A stretch of DNA of 64,000 nt, taken from positions 868,001 to 932,000 of the forward strand of contig CM072528.1 in NCBI GenBank assembly GCA_036898165.1, written 5' to 3'. The notes under the pieces are model-generated. The model was not told the origin of the DNA, did not search any database, and was given only the letters and a program-made list of their open reading frames with translations. The stretch is from Silybum marianum (lineage: Eukaryota; Streptophyta; Magnoliopsida; Asterales; Asteraceae). The translations under genes and the position numbers were made by a program. Position 1 is the first letter of the stretch. The number at the start of each line of letters is the position of its first letter. Positions 1 through 11,197 of this stretch are shown here, piece by piece.

Positions 1-227
1 TAATGTACGTCTTATTTTATTATTTCTTTTCTTGTCTAAGTTTTACTCAATTAAATTCGATTAAACTTTTTTTTATAAAATGAGAGGCTAATGACATCTT
101 TATATATATTGTTAATGTGATCCTCACACGCATCAACATCAAAATCTTATTATAATACAAAAAATTTCCGTACACGCCCCTATTTAAGGGGTACTATTAA
201 CACTCCCTTTATAATATATATATATAT

Positions 228-410
228 GGACGTGTTCAAATGTGAACTCAAATTTGGTTGTGAACGCGAGGACAAATTAAAGTGCGACACGTGTCCCGTT
301 CAAAGAAATATTATAGTATATATTCAGTCTGAATATTGCTTATTTTGACACGTGTCACGTTCTCGTTTGTTCTCACGTTCACAACCAATTTTGAGTTTGT
401 ATTTGAACTT

Positions 411-411
<1 letters not shown>
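228..411. mobile_element. Family A palindromic MITE, copy 1
   Basis: The two halves are inverted copies. The left half carries GTTCAAATG and TTGGTTGTGAACG, followed by a CACGTGTC box; the right half repeats these in reverse complement and ends TTTGAACTTTCTC. The element lies in a (TA)n tract on the left and a (CT)n(TA)n tract on the right. The centre holds short TTCAGTCTGAAT-type palindromes. No coding capacity is seen. A (TA)n-targeting MITE resembling rice Micron elements is inferred; the exact ends are uncertain because of the microsatellite. Confidence 0.7.
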
Positions 412-460
<49 letters not shown>

Positions 461-464
<4 letters not shown>

Positions 465-648
465 CGGGTTCAAATGAGAACTCAAATTTGGTTGTGAACG
501 TGAGGACAAATGAGAGTGCGACACGTGTCATTTTCAGACTGAATATTTCCTTTATTATTCAGTATGAATAATACTACATTCAGACACGTGTCACGCTCTA
601 ATTCGTTCTCACGTTTACAACCAAATTTGAGTTTACATTTGAACTTTC
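461..648. mobile_element. Family A palindromic MITE, copy 2
   Basis: Same structure as the copy at 228-411: GTTCAAATGAGAACTCAAAT at the left, its inverse at the right, two CACGTGTC boxes and TTCAGACTGAAT repeats in the middle. It is separated from the neighbouring copy only by a (CT)n(TA)n microsatellite. Confidence 0.7.
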
Positions 649-649
649 A

Positions 650-687
<38 letters not shown>

Positions 688-702
688 CATATATGCGTGT
701 GT

Positions 703-1012
703 GTGAGAAAGTTCAAATGAAAACTCAACTTTCATTACGAACGTGACGATAAAAAAGAGTAAGACACGTGTCACATTTAGTATAAATAACGAAAAACATT
801 CAGTATAAATAATGAAAATAGAGTTCACACATTATTCGTAATGAATGGTGCAACATTCATAATGAATAACATATCATTAAATATGAATAACGAATGACCA
901 TTATCTATTCAATAGGAATAACACTTGGAGTCTTTGACGCAGGGGACACGTATCTCACTCTCATTTGTCCTCACATGCATAATGAAATATGAGTTTTCAT
1001 TTGAATGTTACC
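703..1012. mobile_element. Family A palindromic MITE, copy 3 (longer centre)
   Basis: The left arm GTTCAAATGAAAACTCAACT and the right arm GAGTTTTCATTTGAATG are inverted. Several TTCAGTATAAATAA-like units are repeated in the centre. It starts next to a (CT)n(TA)n(GT)n microsatellite. It is more degenerate than the two copies before it. Confidence 0.6.
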
Positions 1013-1077
1013 CTATGTGTATATAGATGTAGATGTGGTTTATTATACAGTTTATTATATTTGTATAATCATTGTTA

Positions 1078-1740
1078 GGAGTGTGCAAAAAATCAACCAA
1101 TTCGATTAGAACCGACAAACCATAATTGGATTGGATTGAAAATTTAATATACAATTTGGATTGGTCGGTTATTGGATGACAGTCCATAATCAACCAAAAG
1201 CGACAGAATCGAACTGACCAACATCCAATTTCCATCCAATTAACCATTCGATGACCATACAGTTATCCATCCAATCATTATTCAACTATCATCCAATTAA
1301 CCATTCGAGGACCATCCAGTTATCCATCCAATCATTATTCAACTATCATCCAATTAACCATTCGAGGACCATCCAGTTATCCATCCAATCATTATTCAAC
1401 TATCATTCAATTAGTTAGTCTTCAATTTGCTTAAATCGAAATTTGTTTTGTGTTGGTTTTGAATTTTTAGCTTCACTTGTGTTAGTTTTAACAGATTAAA
1501 ATTGATTAATTAATTTGTTTCATTGTTGAAAAGTTGTATTTAATTAACACATTAGATGAATCAATCACATCGGATCATCCAATAAAAATATCCAATAGAT
1601 GAAACCTAACTGATCCAATGATCCATTGGATTGGATCAGTACGGTTGTTCGCTGTTAATCGGATCAGATCGGTTGACAAAATTAACATCCAATGGATGAT
1701 TTGATCGCCTCACATCCAATGGATGTCAACCGATGTGTTA
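1078..1740. mobile_element. Degenerate low-complexity transposon rich in CCAATGGAT/GGATTGG words
   Basis: The segment opens with GGAGTGTGCAAAAAATCAAC and is built of short words such as CAACCAATTCGATT, GGATTGGATTG and ATCCAATGGATGA in both orientations. This style is common in plant hAT-like non-autonomous elements that begin near AGGGGTGTNAA. It contains the 57-bp tandem repeat listed separately. Neither boundary is exact, and no gene is seen in it. Confidence 0.4.
1227..1410. repeat. 57-bp tandem repeat, about 3 copies
   Basis: The word GTTATCCATCCAATCATTAT recurs at 1262, 1319 and 1376, exactly 57 bp apart. The units are nearly identical, with ATCATCCAATT changed to ATCATTCAATT in the last one, which suggests recent unequal exchange or slippage. 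Confidence 0.85.
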
Positions 1741-2880
1741 GTCCCCAAAGAGAGATGGCTAACTAAGAGAGGGTTTTGTAGAAGGGGGGGTTGAATATAA
1801 AACACACAGAATATACTCTTTTTAAATTTTTTAATATAAATATTAAAAATTTACACACAGATAGTTTGATGCGGAAAAGAACAGGCAGACTATTCTATCA
1901 AACTAAACACACAGATAACAGTAATTAACTATTACACTAAGCAAGTTAAAACAATATCTTGTTATAAGACACGGCTTTGCCACGATCAAACAAATAATCA
2001 CTCGAAGATTTGTTGAAAGCGTGAGATTTCGGGAAGGACTTCATCTCCTTTTATAGTGTCCATGCATGGGATGCAAGTGGACGGTATCAAGGTTTCATTA
2101 GGTTTGGAAGATTATACGATGGACAAAGGAAGAGACCACTTCCTTTGTACTAGAATAATGGATGAACCATTCCTTGTAGCACGTAATGTCGGATAACTTT
2201 ATCTTCTTTTCTTCATGCTCGTGAAGTCCCATCGTTCCTTTTAGCTAAAAGACAAATATTCCTTTTATAAGAATAAAAGAGAATGTCTTTAATTAAGGCT
2301 TGGTGCCCAAGTTCTTGCTGGCTCACGTGTCTTGCAATTGATGTGAGTCAAGAACTTATCTCTTTGAAATTGCTAAGTGATGCATCTCACTATGTATCAC
2401 ATCGGTGGATACCTTATAAGGCTGGAGTTGATAAGTGTACACTTTGCTTGATAACTTCTTCTTTCACTAAGTGACAAAAGTGTATACCCTTGTGAGTTGA
2501 TATCACAGCCTTAGAAAATATACCTGCAATTTCGGTGACCAAGATCATAGTGTCGGTGACCATGACATCAAACTTGATGACCTCATCTTATTTGATGTCC
2601 TTAGTACTTTTGATGACTTTTGAGTGTACCATCGGTGACCCACTATATTGGTGACCCAATCTTGACTTGGCAAAATGGTCTGAATATTGAAGTTGGTTGA
2701 TACATCCAAAATTCCACTTTTTGATGTACAACCCCTTGATTGAATAGTCTTTGACTCTTCAATACTTGAAGCATATTTCAGACCTTCAAAAGAACCTGTA
2801 AAAATTCATTCATATAAAGGAAGGTGGTTCATCACCAAATCATCGGTGACCCAACACGATGAACAACCCTAATCATTGTA
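1741..2880. other. Unassigned repeat-like segment with GGTGACC words
   Basis: No gene is seen; all frames are interrupted. The left part has a purine-rich GAAGGGGGGGTTGAATATAA string reminiscent of retrotransposon LTR or PPT regions. From 2530 to 2860 the hexamer GGTGAC recurs six times in CGGTGACC or TGGTGACC contexts. It could be a decayed LTR element, but I found no paired LTR or TG...CA boundaries. Confidence 0.3.
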
Positions 2881-3589
2881 ACTTCATTTCAATCGTCTAT
2901 TTAATTTAGTGAAACATGCGTTTTCTTTGTTGTTTCATAATATAAAACGTTGATCATAGTTAATAAACTCTAATCATCTTTCATAAATATATTCAAATCA
3001 TAATAAATGGATCATCGTCATTTCCACAAGTATGTCAATTGATTGTGTTGCATTTGTTGTAGAAATGAGACAAGTCACATTTGGAACGTCATATATGGAT
3101 ATACTGAAACAATCGCTTTTATACAAATTTAATGAAACTTGCACCAATAAAAGTAGAAAATGCCAACAAGACTCAATAAGGTAGTGTTTGGTATGCTGAC
3201 TGGACGAAATAAGATATGTAATGGTAGGACAAGATTAATTGTCTGATTCTGTATTGTTTGGAAGGTAAATGAGTCATTTTAAGTTTTTCATTTGAAGAAT
3301 TTCATCTATCTTCTAATTTCTCCACTTTTGCATTTAACAAATAAGGAGGGATGTATTTATCATAGCTCTTATTTCATATTAAAATCAATTCCGACTTTAA
3401 AAAAGGTATCACAACATTTATCACAAAATACTTAAAATATCTCACGAATCAACTCATGTATCAAATAACTTGTTAAAACCTCGAATCTTTTATATATTTG
3501 TTTGATTAAAAATAAAAGTTGGTCTTGGTCAAAGAGAATGACACTATACAATATAACAGTATACTGAAAAAAAAAAAAAAAACTAATAA
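2881..3589. other. AT-rich intergenic segment with a MITE-like end
   Basis: I see no gene. AGGTAGTGTTTGGTATGCTG near 3180 resembles the TIR of the local TTA-flanked MITEs, but I could not find a matching right end. A poly-A tract occupies 3567-3582. Confidence 0.3.
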
Positions 3590-4021
3590 GAGTAAACTAC
3601 AAATCTAGTCCCTGTATTTCTCAAAAATAATACTTTTTATCCCTTTAGTTTTAAACATACAAGATATTCATCGTAGTTTATAAAAACATCAAGATTTAGT
3701 AACTTTCTCTAACAACCATTTAAAAATTCCGCTAAATAAGAGTCATTTTCGTTATTTTATCAGTATTATTTATCTTTTACCCAATCAAACTCAATTTTAT
3801 GAATATGCTTGTTGTGATTCTTTATTGGGTAAAAGAAAAAAAAATCAATAAAATAACGAAATTGCCTCTTTTTTAACAGAATTTTTAAACGGATGTTAAA
3901 GAAAAAATGATAAAATCCGGATGTTTTTGTAAACTACAATAGTTATTTTTTAATTTTGAAATGAAAGGGACAAAAACTGTTATTTTTGACAAATTAAATG
4001 GACCAAAATTGTAGTTTACTC
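3590..4021. mobile_element. GAGTAAACTACAA-type MITE
   Basis: The left end GAGTAAACTACAAATCTAGT and the right end ATTGTAGTTTACTC are inverted. The subterminal 'GTCCCTG' and 'GGACCAAAA' words are also inverted, as are two internal TTTTACCCAATCAAA / TTGGGTAAAAG words. Relatives lie at 22601-22988 and, with variant ends, 52001-52384. No ORF. I suspect a Mutator-like MITE, but the flanking duplication is not clear. Confidence 0.65.
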
Positions 4022-4299
4022 AAAATAATACTCCAATTTTGGAGTTTGATGTGGACAGTAAAGGAGAAAGAGAAAGAGCAGCAGTAGTAAACAGTTAGAG
4101 CATCCATAATTGTTAAATTATATAAAAGAAAAAAAAAAAAACCTTGGTTCCACCAATTCACATTTTGTTTTTTTTTAACTTTCTTACGTTCATTTCTTCA
4201 AACACTTGATAAAAAAAAAAGTGAATATCAAGTATTCGATAAAAAAAAAATCTTTTCCAGATTATTATTTCAATAATCAAGTTTTTTTCAAACAACCAT

Positions 4300-4900
4300 T
4301 GAAGATGTCTACAGTTGTTCACGGTTCGGTTCAGTCCGGTTAATATGGAAATGTGAACCGAACAACATGAGTTGGATACTTGGCTATCCGAATCGTAACC
4401 GAAACGCATGTTGAGTTGAACTGCACTGAACCGAACCGAAACAAGGCAATTACCCGCGGTTCAGTTCAAGGTTGCCCGAATTTAAAAAAAAATGTCATTT
4501 ATAATATAAAATTTTACCGAAATATAACATTTAAAATAATTACACAACAATAAATAAAACTAATCAAAGAGCTACATATTAAAATAAGACTAATTGTTAA
4601 AAAAAATTATTTAATGTCGACTCTTTCAGAACTTCATACCACCAAATTTAACCATGCACCGTAATACTTGACACCAAAACGTAAATTCTTTTACTAATTT
4701 AACTTTGGGTTAATAAATATACAAATAATACTATAGCTATTTATATTAAATTTATATACACATTATATCTGGTTCGGTTCGTGTAACCATAGGTACCTAA
4801 AATTCAAAATTGAAACCAACCCGTGAATTTCCGGTTTTTTTATTTTTGGATATTCTAGTTATTAAATTTTTCGGCTTCAAATCAAACGGAGATATTGACC
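4300..4900. mobile_element. GGTTCGGTT-rich non-autonomous transposon, decayed
   Basis: Strings such as ACGGTTCGGTTCAGTCCGGT and GAACCGAACCGAAAC near 4315-4445, and TCTGGTTCGGTTCGTGTAAC near 4770, form inverted low-complexity ends around an AT-rich middle. Such 'GGTTCGGTT' elements are common in plants. Boundaries are approximate and no coding region is seen. Confidence 0.4.
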
Positions 4901-5449
4901 GGAGATAAACGTCGGAGTTGTTTCATCTTGTTGACGTACTGTGTGTGTATATATATATAATGTATATATTATAAGATAATAGATTTTAAAATAATCAATA
5001 TAAATTAAAAAAGAAAATACATTTTATAATTGTTTGATGGGTGTTATCATTTACACCTTAGTCTACATATTAAACCTTATTTTATACATATGTCCCCCAA
5101 TTAAAATAGATAAATAAATATGAGTGTTTGTGTGACCCCCAATCAAAATAGATAAAACAATAGACTAGGATGCAAATGTAAATTAGACTACGGTGTAAAA
5201 GGAAAAACCCTTGTTTAATATAATAAAACCCACCTCACTGGCCACATCAGCAAATAAATATTGAATTGTATGCCATGTTACTCGCCATGTAACCATGGTA
5301 ACCAGTTAATGGTTAAACAGGTTACCGAGATACTTGATTGTTTGGAACTTTCTATCTCAGATACCTAAATGAAGGTTTTAAAAGTATGTTAAACAAAATA
5401 GGAATTAAAACAAAGTATGTTACCTTTTGATGCAATTTGACCCAAATTA
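4901..5449. other. Gene-free AT-rich DNA with a small inverted repeat
   Basis: From about 5041 to 5210, GTGTTATCATTTACACCTTAGTCTACAT is echoed in reverse as ATTAGACTACGGTGTAAA, suggesting a small MITE. A related segment is near 6380-6545. No gene is seen. Confidence 0.35.
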
Positions 5450-5746
5450 GGGGGCCGTTTACCAAACACTTACCCGGGTAAGTGCTTTCCAAGCCATATT
5501 ACCTTATTGGAGGAATATAACAAGTACCAAAAATCTTACCCGGTAAGAGCGAAGACAAAGAAAGCAATGACTAACAGTCTTACCCGGGTAAGTGATTGCG
5601 ACGAATCTTACCACGGTAAGCACTTATCGGGTAAATTGTTGCATACGATGCCGTTTTTGTGGACTAAAATCTTACCCGGTAAGTAAATGATAGTGTTAAA
5701 TTTCGTCTGTAAGTATTTATCTGGATAAGATTTGATAAACGGTCCC
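5450..5746. mobile_element. GGTAA-family MITE (TTA target duplication)
   Basis: The element is flanked by TTA on both sides (5447-5449 and 5747-5749). TIRs are GGGGGCCGTTTACC and, at the right, GATAAACGGTCCC. The interior is almost wholly made of TTACCCGGTAAG / CTTACCGGGTAA words in both orientations. The 3-bp TTA duplication and GGG...GTTT ends fit Tourist/PIF-Harbinger MITEs. This is the cleanest of several copies in the window. Confidence 0.8.
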
Positions 5747-5749
5747 TTA

Positions 5750-6660
5750 AATAAGAGTTACTTACATAACAAGTAGGAGCACGTGGCACCCATATCCCAT
5801 GCCATAACTCTATTTTAGACTAGGCTTCTTTTAACCTATGCTGGCTGGAATTATGTCACCATTCAATGCCCGCAAAACCAAGGCCACACAACTTCATCCG
5901 ACAGCACCATGTTCCTCGTGCCCAAATTTTATATATTAAATAAACTATAAATACCACTTCTTCGGTATAAATGTTCGTTAATTACACCAATTGTGACATA
6001 CTGGTTAAGGTCCTTAAAGATGTGGCGGAGTATTTTATCTGTTAAGGATTTAAAGATCGATTCAAGACATACATAATAATTATAGCCACTGATAACATCT
6101 CTAATAGCTTCCTCAAAATGAGAAAAATAAAGAAAATGAGGATTTTGAACCAATATTGTGTTCCAATAGCTTCCTCAAAACTATCTCCGAAAGTATGAAA
6201 GAGAATGATTTTTTTCTCCAAATATGGATAACACTCTAAAAATTATTACCAAAATGAAAGTACCAATAAAAAACTTTGAAAATAAATTTTTAAAGAAAGA
6301 AAATAATATTTTAGTAGGTGAGTACAATATTTTAATATTAAATAAACTATAAATACCACTTCTTCAATATAAATGTTCCTTAATTACACCAAAGGTCTTT
6401 CCTTTTGCACCATACTCTATTGTATTTATCTATTTTAATTGATAATACACTAACATTTATGTTTAATTATCAATTTTAATTGGGAGACATATATGCAGAT
6501 TATGTTTTAAAATGTAGAGTAGGGTGTAAATGGTAACACCCTTACACCAATTGTGACGTAATGGTTAAGATGTGGTGGAGTAATTCATTTGTTCTAGGAC
6601 TCGAATATCGATTCAAGACGTACATAACAACTGTAGCCACTGAGTTTATCAAAACTGGTT
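5750..6660. repeat. Two SINE-like copies plus AT-rich filler
   Basis: A segment at about 5990-6095 (GTGACATACTGGTTAAGG, then AGATCGATTCAAGAC, then ATAGCCACTGA) is repeated at about 6553-6650 (GTGACGTAATGGTTAAGATG, ATATCGATTCAAGAC, GTAGCCACTGAGTTTATC). The spaced words resemble degenerate pol III A and B boxes of a tRNA-derived SINE. A better preserved B box, GGTTCAATTCC, is present in the related copies near 17270 and 17675. Also repeated is TAAATAAACTATAAATACCACTTCTTC at 5936 and 6340. Confidence 0.5.
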
Positions 6661-6899
6661 TTTTACAGTTAAGTATTTCATTTTGTTTATCTCTATTTTC
6701 TCCATTTTAGAGATATTGTTGGAGATGCTCTTAATTTTTTATATGGATATAAAAGATCAAAATAAGAACTAAAGTTTTTGTATAAGAACTCAAAAAATAT
6801 AGATAAATTATATAAAAGATTAATACAAGAATTAAAGTTCTTGTAGAAGAACTATATTTTTTTACTTTATAAGAATCTTTTACTTGAGATGCTCATATT

Positions 6900-7272
6900 A
6901 GAGCATCTCCAACAAATTCCCTAAAATATCTTTAAAATGGAGAATCAAAAGATAAATTCTCGAAAAAAAGATACATTCATCTCCAACAAATTTCTCATTT
7001 TGTAAAATCCAACATTATTTATATTATTAAATATTGCATCATCTATTAAAATATTATTTATCTCTTTAAATATTTATTTTTCAAAGTTTCCTATTGGTCA
7101 TCTCATTTGATAATCATTTTTGGAGTGCACTTTATATTTGGAGAAAAATTCACTCTCTCTCAACTCTCATACTTTCTCCATTTTGGAGATGATTATAGGG
7201 AAACTATTGAAGCAAAATACTTGCTAAAAATCCCTACTTTTTCCATTTTAGGGAAGCTGTTGGAGATGCTCT
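6900..7272. mobile_element. GAGCATCTCCAACA-type MITE
   Basis: The left end AGAGCATCTCCAACAAATTC and the right end GCTGTTGGAGATGCTCTTAT are inverted repeats. The interior is AT-rich, with more inverted words such as CCATTTTAGGGA / TCCCTAAAATA. Related copies or ends are at about 6700, 11788, 41749-42092, 42360 and 42720-43106. No ORF. Confidence 0.75.
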
Positions 7273-7941
7273 TATAAGAGTAAACATGTATGACTAATGT
7301 AATATAATATTCTATAAAAACCATGTAGAGTAATAAATTATAAAAGTAAAGCGTCAGACATTTAGTTGAGTTTACAAATGATCAGAACAATGTTGTCCAA
7401 ATATAAGATAGGTCTCGGGTTTGATATGGGCCCTACCACTAGCTTCAGTAGTTAAGTTAGACAAAAATTGTTCTCACACTGATATCCTTGAAGGCCTTTT
7501 TCATTTAGGACCAATTATCGACAATCAGTTTTTTTATCCAAATAAATTATAAAAGTAAATGTTATGAAAATATAGGCATGTGAAAACAAAAAAATTTAAA
7601 ATCTCAAAAAATTCGTGAATACCCCATAAAGATTTAGAGTACTAAGTAGGCCACAAATAATAATAGAGTATTATCGTTATTTATTATCTATCATCTCCAT
7701 TGGTGTAGCCCCTACCACACAAGGTCTCGACTCTAATTTCAAAAGGAATTGAGAAACAACCAACACCAATTAAACACAAATACAATTGTTTTAGCTATCT
7801 TCAATACAACATTAAAAACTTTAAAAACATTAAAATAAAAGTGTTTTCGTCTTTTAACACAACACAAAAACACTAAAAATTATCTTTACATTTGAAGGTC
7901 TTTAAATTTGGTCTCCATGAATGATATGTTAATATATATAT
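7273..7941. other. Gene-free AT-rich DNA
   Basis: No gene, structured repeat or clear transposon end was recognised in this stretch. Confidence 0.4.
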
Positions 7942-8169
7942 AGAGGAAAGTTAAAATGTGAACTCATTTTTGGTTGTGAACGTAAGGACGAATTTCAGCC
8001 ATTTATTCGGTCAATAAAGACGGCTTTGACCTGGTTCCCCTCCTTTAATAATCTCCACCCTCCCATGAATCACGTCAATCCTCCGTGATCGCGTCCACCA
8101 TAACCGAAGATGTGTGGCTGAGATTCGTCCTCACGTTCACAACCAAAAATGAGTTCACATTTGAACCTA

Positions 8170-8172
<3 letters not shown>
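7942..8172. mobile_element. Family A-like palindromic MITE with divergent centre
   Basis: The arms carry AAATGTGAACTCATTTTTGG and its inverse (AAAAATGAGTTCACATTTGAAC), with GTGAACGTAAGGACGAAT mirrored as ATTCGTCCTCACGTTCAC. The centre lacks the CACGTGTC and ATTCAG units of other copies and holds a GACC/GGTC-type stem instead. Both sides abut TATATATA. Confidence 0.65.
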
Positions 8173-8234
<62 letters not shown>

Positions 8235-8235
<1 letters not shown>

Positions 8236-8460
8236 GAGGAAGGTTCAAATGAGAACTTTGTAAATTTAAAAAAAAATAAAGGAACACCTTGTGGACCACA
8301 TATAATATGGGTCCCACATAATATTAAATTATTTCTGATTTAATATGAAATCATATTAAATCAGAAATGATTTAATATTATGTAAGACCCACATCATATG
8401 TGGTCCACAATGTGTTTCTTTATTCCTTTAAAAAGGGGTGGTTCTCGTATGATCTCTCCC
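8235..8460. mobile_element. Family B palindromic MITE, copy 1
   Basis: It begins AGGTTCAAATGAGAACTTTG, carries AAAGGAACACC, GTGGACCACATATAATATGG and TAAATTATTTCTGATTTAA, then the same words inverted, and ends GTATGATCTCTCCCC. The core (about 8310-8400) is a near-perfect hairpin. It sits between an (AG)n/(TA)n tract and a (TA)n tract, like family A. Confidence 0.75.
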
Positions 8461-8461
8461 C

Positions 8462-8506
<45 letters not shown>

Positions 8507-8507
<1 letters not shown>

Positions 8508-8697
8508 GGAGGTTCAAATGAGAACTTTGTAAATTTAAAGGAACATTTCGTAGACCATATATGATGTGGGTCCCATACATTATAAAATCATATCTAATAT
8601 TAGATATGATTTTATAATGTATGGGACCCACATCATATGTGGTCCACAAAGTGTTCCTTTGTTTATTTAAATAGCGGGTGTTCTTGTATGATCTCTC

Positions 8698-8700
<3 letters not shown>
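8507..8700. mobile_element. Family B palindromic MITE, copy 2
   Basis: Near-identical in plan to the copy at 8235-8460, but with a different hairpin core around ATCATATCTAATATTAGATA (about 8568-8605). The flanking words GTGGGTCCCATA and TATGGGACCCACATCATATG are inverted. (TA)n tracts lie on both sides. Confidence 0.75.
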
Positions 8701-8729
<29 letters not shown>

Positions 8730-8733
<4 letters not shown>

Positions 8734-9460
8734 GAAGGTTTTTAATGTTTTTGTTTAATGGACCCATCAATTTTAGTGTTTTATTTTTAGTATTTGGTGA
8801 CTTGGAGCTAATATATTTTTCTTTATCCTTTTTTTTTACTTTAGATGAGAGTTTAACATAACTATTTGAGCAAACTTTTCTGTGTCCAAAATTTCCAAAA
8901 TAGCATAGCTATTAGAGATGCAAATAATTTTTTTTAAAATAGAAATAATAGAGATTTTAATGACCTTAAACAAAAAAAGTGTGTTACGGAAAATGGAGAA
9001 AGTAGATGAGAGATTGAATTTTACAAATAGTAGAAACTTTCTACTAAAAGAATCACTTTTAAGGCCCATTGGATTTGCAACTTCTCATAATTCGGTAGTA
9101 TATTAGTATTAGGTGAGATTTGGAATTGGATTTCATTTTAATCACATATTCAATTTAAAGAAAAGTTTACAAACATTAAATTTAGAAATCTTATTAAAGC
9201 AGTTGACATTTCACATAATTACATAGGGCTTATTTGTATTTTTCCACGAAATTCAAATCCTTACACAAACTTTATGTGAAACCAACCGTCCATATGCAAA
9301 TAGATAAATGACAAATAGCAATCAAAACTCAAATGTGAATGATTTGTTGGATTTCGGCAAAAGTTCTATTCGATGTTATAATAGTCTGGAACAACAAAAG
9401 CGAACCAGATAAGTAGTGTTCACTTGATCAACTTCAATTTAGATCAAACCAATTTCATGT
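8730..9460. other. Gene-free AT-rich DNA
   Basis: Short ORFs on both strands between 8836 and 9106 overlap each other and look random. I recognise no gene or complete element. Confidence 0.35.
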
Positions 9461-9735
9461 TTAAGATTCGTTTACTAAATGCTTACAAATATAACTTATT
9501 TTATTGATTGTACATGACAAAGATCGAAAATCTTACATGGTAAGAGCCATAACAAATACCAAAAGTTTTACCTGGTGAGGGAAATGACTCTTGCTCGACA
9601 AGCATTTACTAGGTTTAAGATGCTTATCAATAATCTATTTTGATGATCGCTAATGTTACATGCTAAAGCAAGTGGGGGTAATATCTTTTAACGATAAGTG
9701 TTTATTCGATCAGTATTTGGTAAACAGTCCCTAAA
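9460..9735. mobile_element. GGTAA-family MITE, degenerate copy
   Basis: TTCGTTTACTAAATGCTTAC at the left and AGTATTTGGTAAACAGTCCC at the right are inverted TIR relics. TTACATGGTAAGAGCC and TTACCTGGTGAGG inside are decayed forms of the family's TTACCCGGTAAG unit. Confidence 0.6.
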
Positions 9736-9745
9736 TTATTATTTA

Positions 9746-10032
9746 GAGTGCATTTAGTAAGTGGAATAAGACGACATGTGACAGTACAAACACATGATGA
9801 TACAGACACTTGTTGTCCCATGTATGACATGATATAAGATTATGAGTTATGACAGAACAAGACCCGTGTGAGAAAAATGCATTTTTTTATTTCCACCATA
9901 ATAAGTGAAAAAAGAATTAGGAAAATAAAACAATATTGGTAAGTTACTACCTTATTAATGTCAAATAAAAACCCTAAAACTTTTCAGAATTCTTTTACCC
10001 TACCCAGTCATATCTGCGTACCAAACATGCCC
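9746..10032. mobile_element. TTA-flanked MITE (GAGTGCATTTAGTAAG ends)
   Basis: TTA occurs at 9743-9745 and 10033-10035. The left end GAGTGCATTTAGTAAG and the right end GCGTACCAAACATGCCC (inverse GGGCATGTTTGGTACGC) are imperfect TIRs. The interior has repeated GACATGTGACA / TGTATGACATGAT words. Tourist/Harbinger-like; no ORF. Confidence 0.6.
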
Positions 10033-10059
10033 TTAATGAGTAAATACTAAATAACATTT

Positions 10060-10345
10060 CTAATAAGTCATTTACCAAACATTTATTGGGTAAACACATA
10101 CCGACAAAAGTCATTACCCTTACTTTACCTCATCAGGTAATCTTGACCATCAAAAGTCAAAATGGATTTGTTGGTAAACGTATTTTACCTAAAACATTTT
10201 CCCAAGTAAGAGTCTTCTCCCTATTTACAGGGTAAAATTCTCATTCTTTGATGTATCAGGTAAGATTCTTAATTCTTGTCATGTATTCATGTTCACATAT
10301 AAGATAAGTGACATTTGGTAAACGTTTAGTAAGCAACCCTTAAAT
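10060..10345. mobile_element. GGTAA-family MITE, degenerate copy
   Basis: AGTCATTTACCAAACATTTA at the left is answered by ATTTGGTAAACGTTTAGTAA at the right. ATCAGGTAATCTTGACC and CAGGTAAGATTCTT are internal family words. Confidence 0.55.
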
Positions 10346-10694
10346 AATGTAAGTGATCTAACAATGTTAATAAAACCGTCATAAAATGACAAAAACATCT
10401 AAAATTGAACAAAACATAACAAGTATGATGATTATTTTCGTGGTGGGCTATATGCACCCTTACCTATCGATTTTTCTCATTACACAACAACATCAAAACT
10501 TATTTTTTACGTTTTCATTCATGATTTGATAACATAAAAAGGGAGCATATAACATTACTCTTATTTACTTGGGCATAATAGTTATTTTTGTACATTTTTA
10601 TCAAGAGATGGACCAAATGCATCTCTATACATTGCTAAATTTATCGATGTCTATCAATTTCTTTCTCATAAGCACATCAACACCAAGAGTCAAG

Positions 10695-11197
10695 AGCCGT
10701 TTACCCAAATGTTTACCCGGTAAGAACTTACCAGTAGGAGTCAAACACTATAATTTATTTTACAGGATAAGATTATAGTACATTAAAACGATACCGTACG
10801 CAACAATTAACCCGGTAATCACTTAGGGGCCCTTTACCAAAACTTACCCGGGCTAGTGCTTATCATTCACTTACCGAGTAAGATTTTAGTCTACCAAAAT
10901 GATATCATATGCAACAATTTACCCGGTAAACGCTAACCGTGGTAAGAGCCGTCGCCCTCACTTACAGGGTAAGACTCTCGGTCATTGCCTTTGTTCTTAC
11001 CGGGTAAGATTTTTGGTACTTGCCATATTCATCCGGTAAGGTAATATGACTTGGTAAACGCTTACCCGGGTAAGTGTTTGGTAAACGGCTCTTACCCGGG
11101 TAAGAGTCGTCATTTTCATTTACCGGGTAAAATTCTAGGCTCTTGTCATGTTCATCCAGTAAAAAAATTACTCAGTAAACATTTACCAAACAACCGC
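10695..11197. mobile_element. GGTAA-family MITE interrupted by another copy
   Basis: The left end GAGCCGTTTACCCAAATG and the right end CATTTACCAAACAACCGC, followed by TTA, bound an element whose middle is split at 10825/11092 by a complete second copy. Removing the insert and one TTA restores a continuous ATCACTTACCCGGGTAAGAG-type interior. The left boundary is approximate. Confidence 0.65.
10826..11091. mobile_element. GGTAA-family MITE nested in its own family
   Basis: A complete 266-bp copy with TTA at 10823-10825 and 11092-11094. The ends are GGGGCCCTTTACC and GGTAAACGGCTC. The interior is full of TTACCGGGTAAG-type words. The target TTA lies inside a TTACCCGGGTAA palindrome of the older copy. 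Confidence 0.75.

Noticed and set aside
564..828. Short ORFs with SLSLSL/IYIYIY strings (also 8075, 8461, 12110, 14636, 16880)
   Set aside because: They are translations of (CT)n and (TA)n microsatellites and palindrome arms.
1227..1410. Regularly spaced repeats resembling a CRISPR array
   Set aside because: Units are directly adjacent 57-bp tandem copies without unique spacers, in plant nuclear DNA.
1741..2880. Full LTR retrotransposon
   Set aside because: No paired LTRs, primer-binding site or polyprotein frame could be found; left as unassigned repeat.
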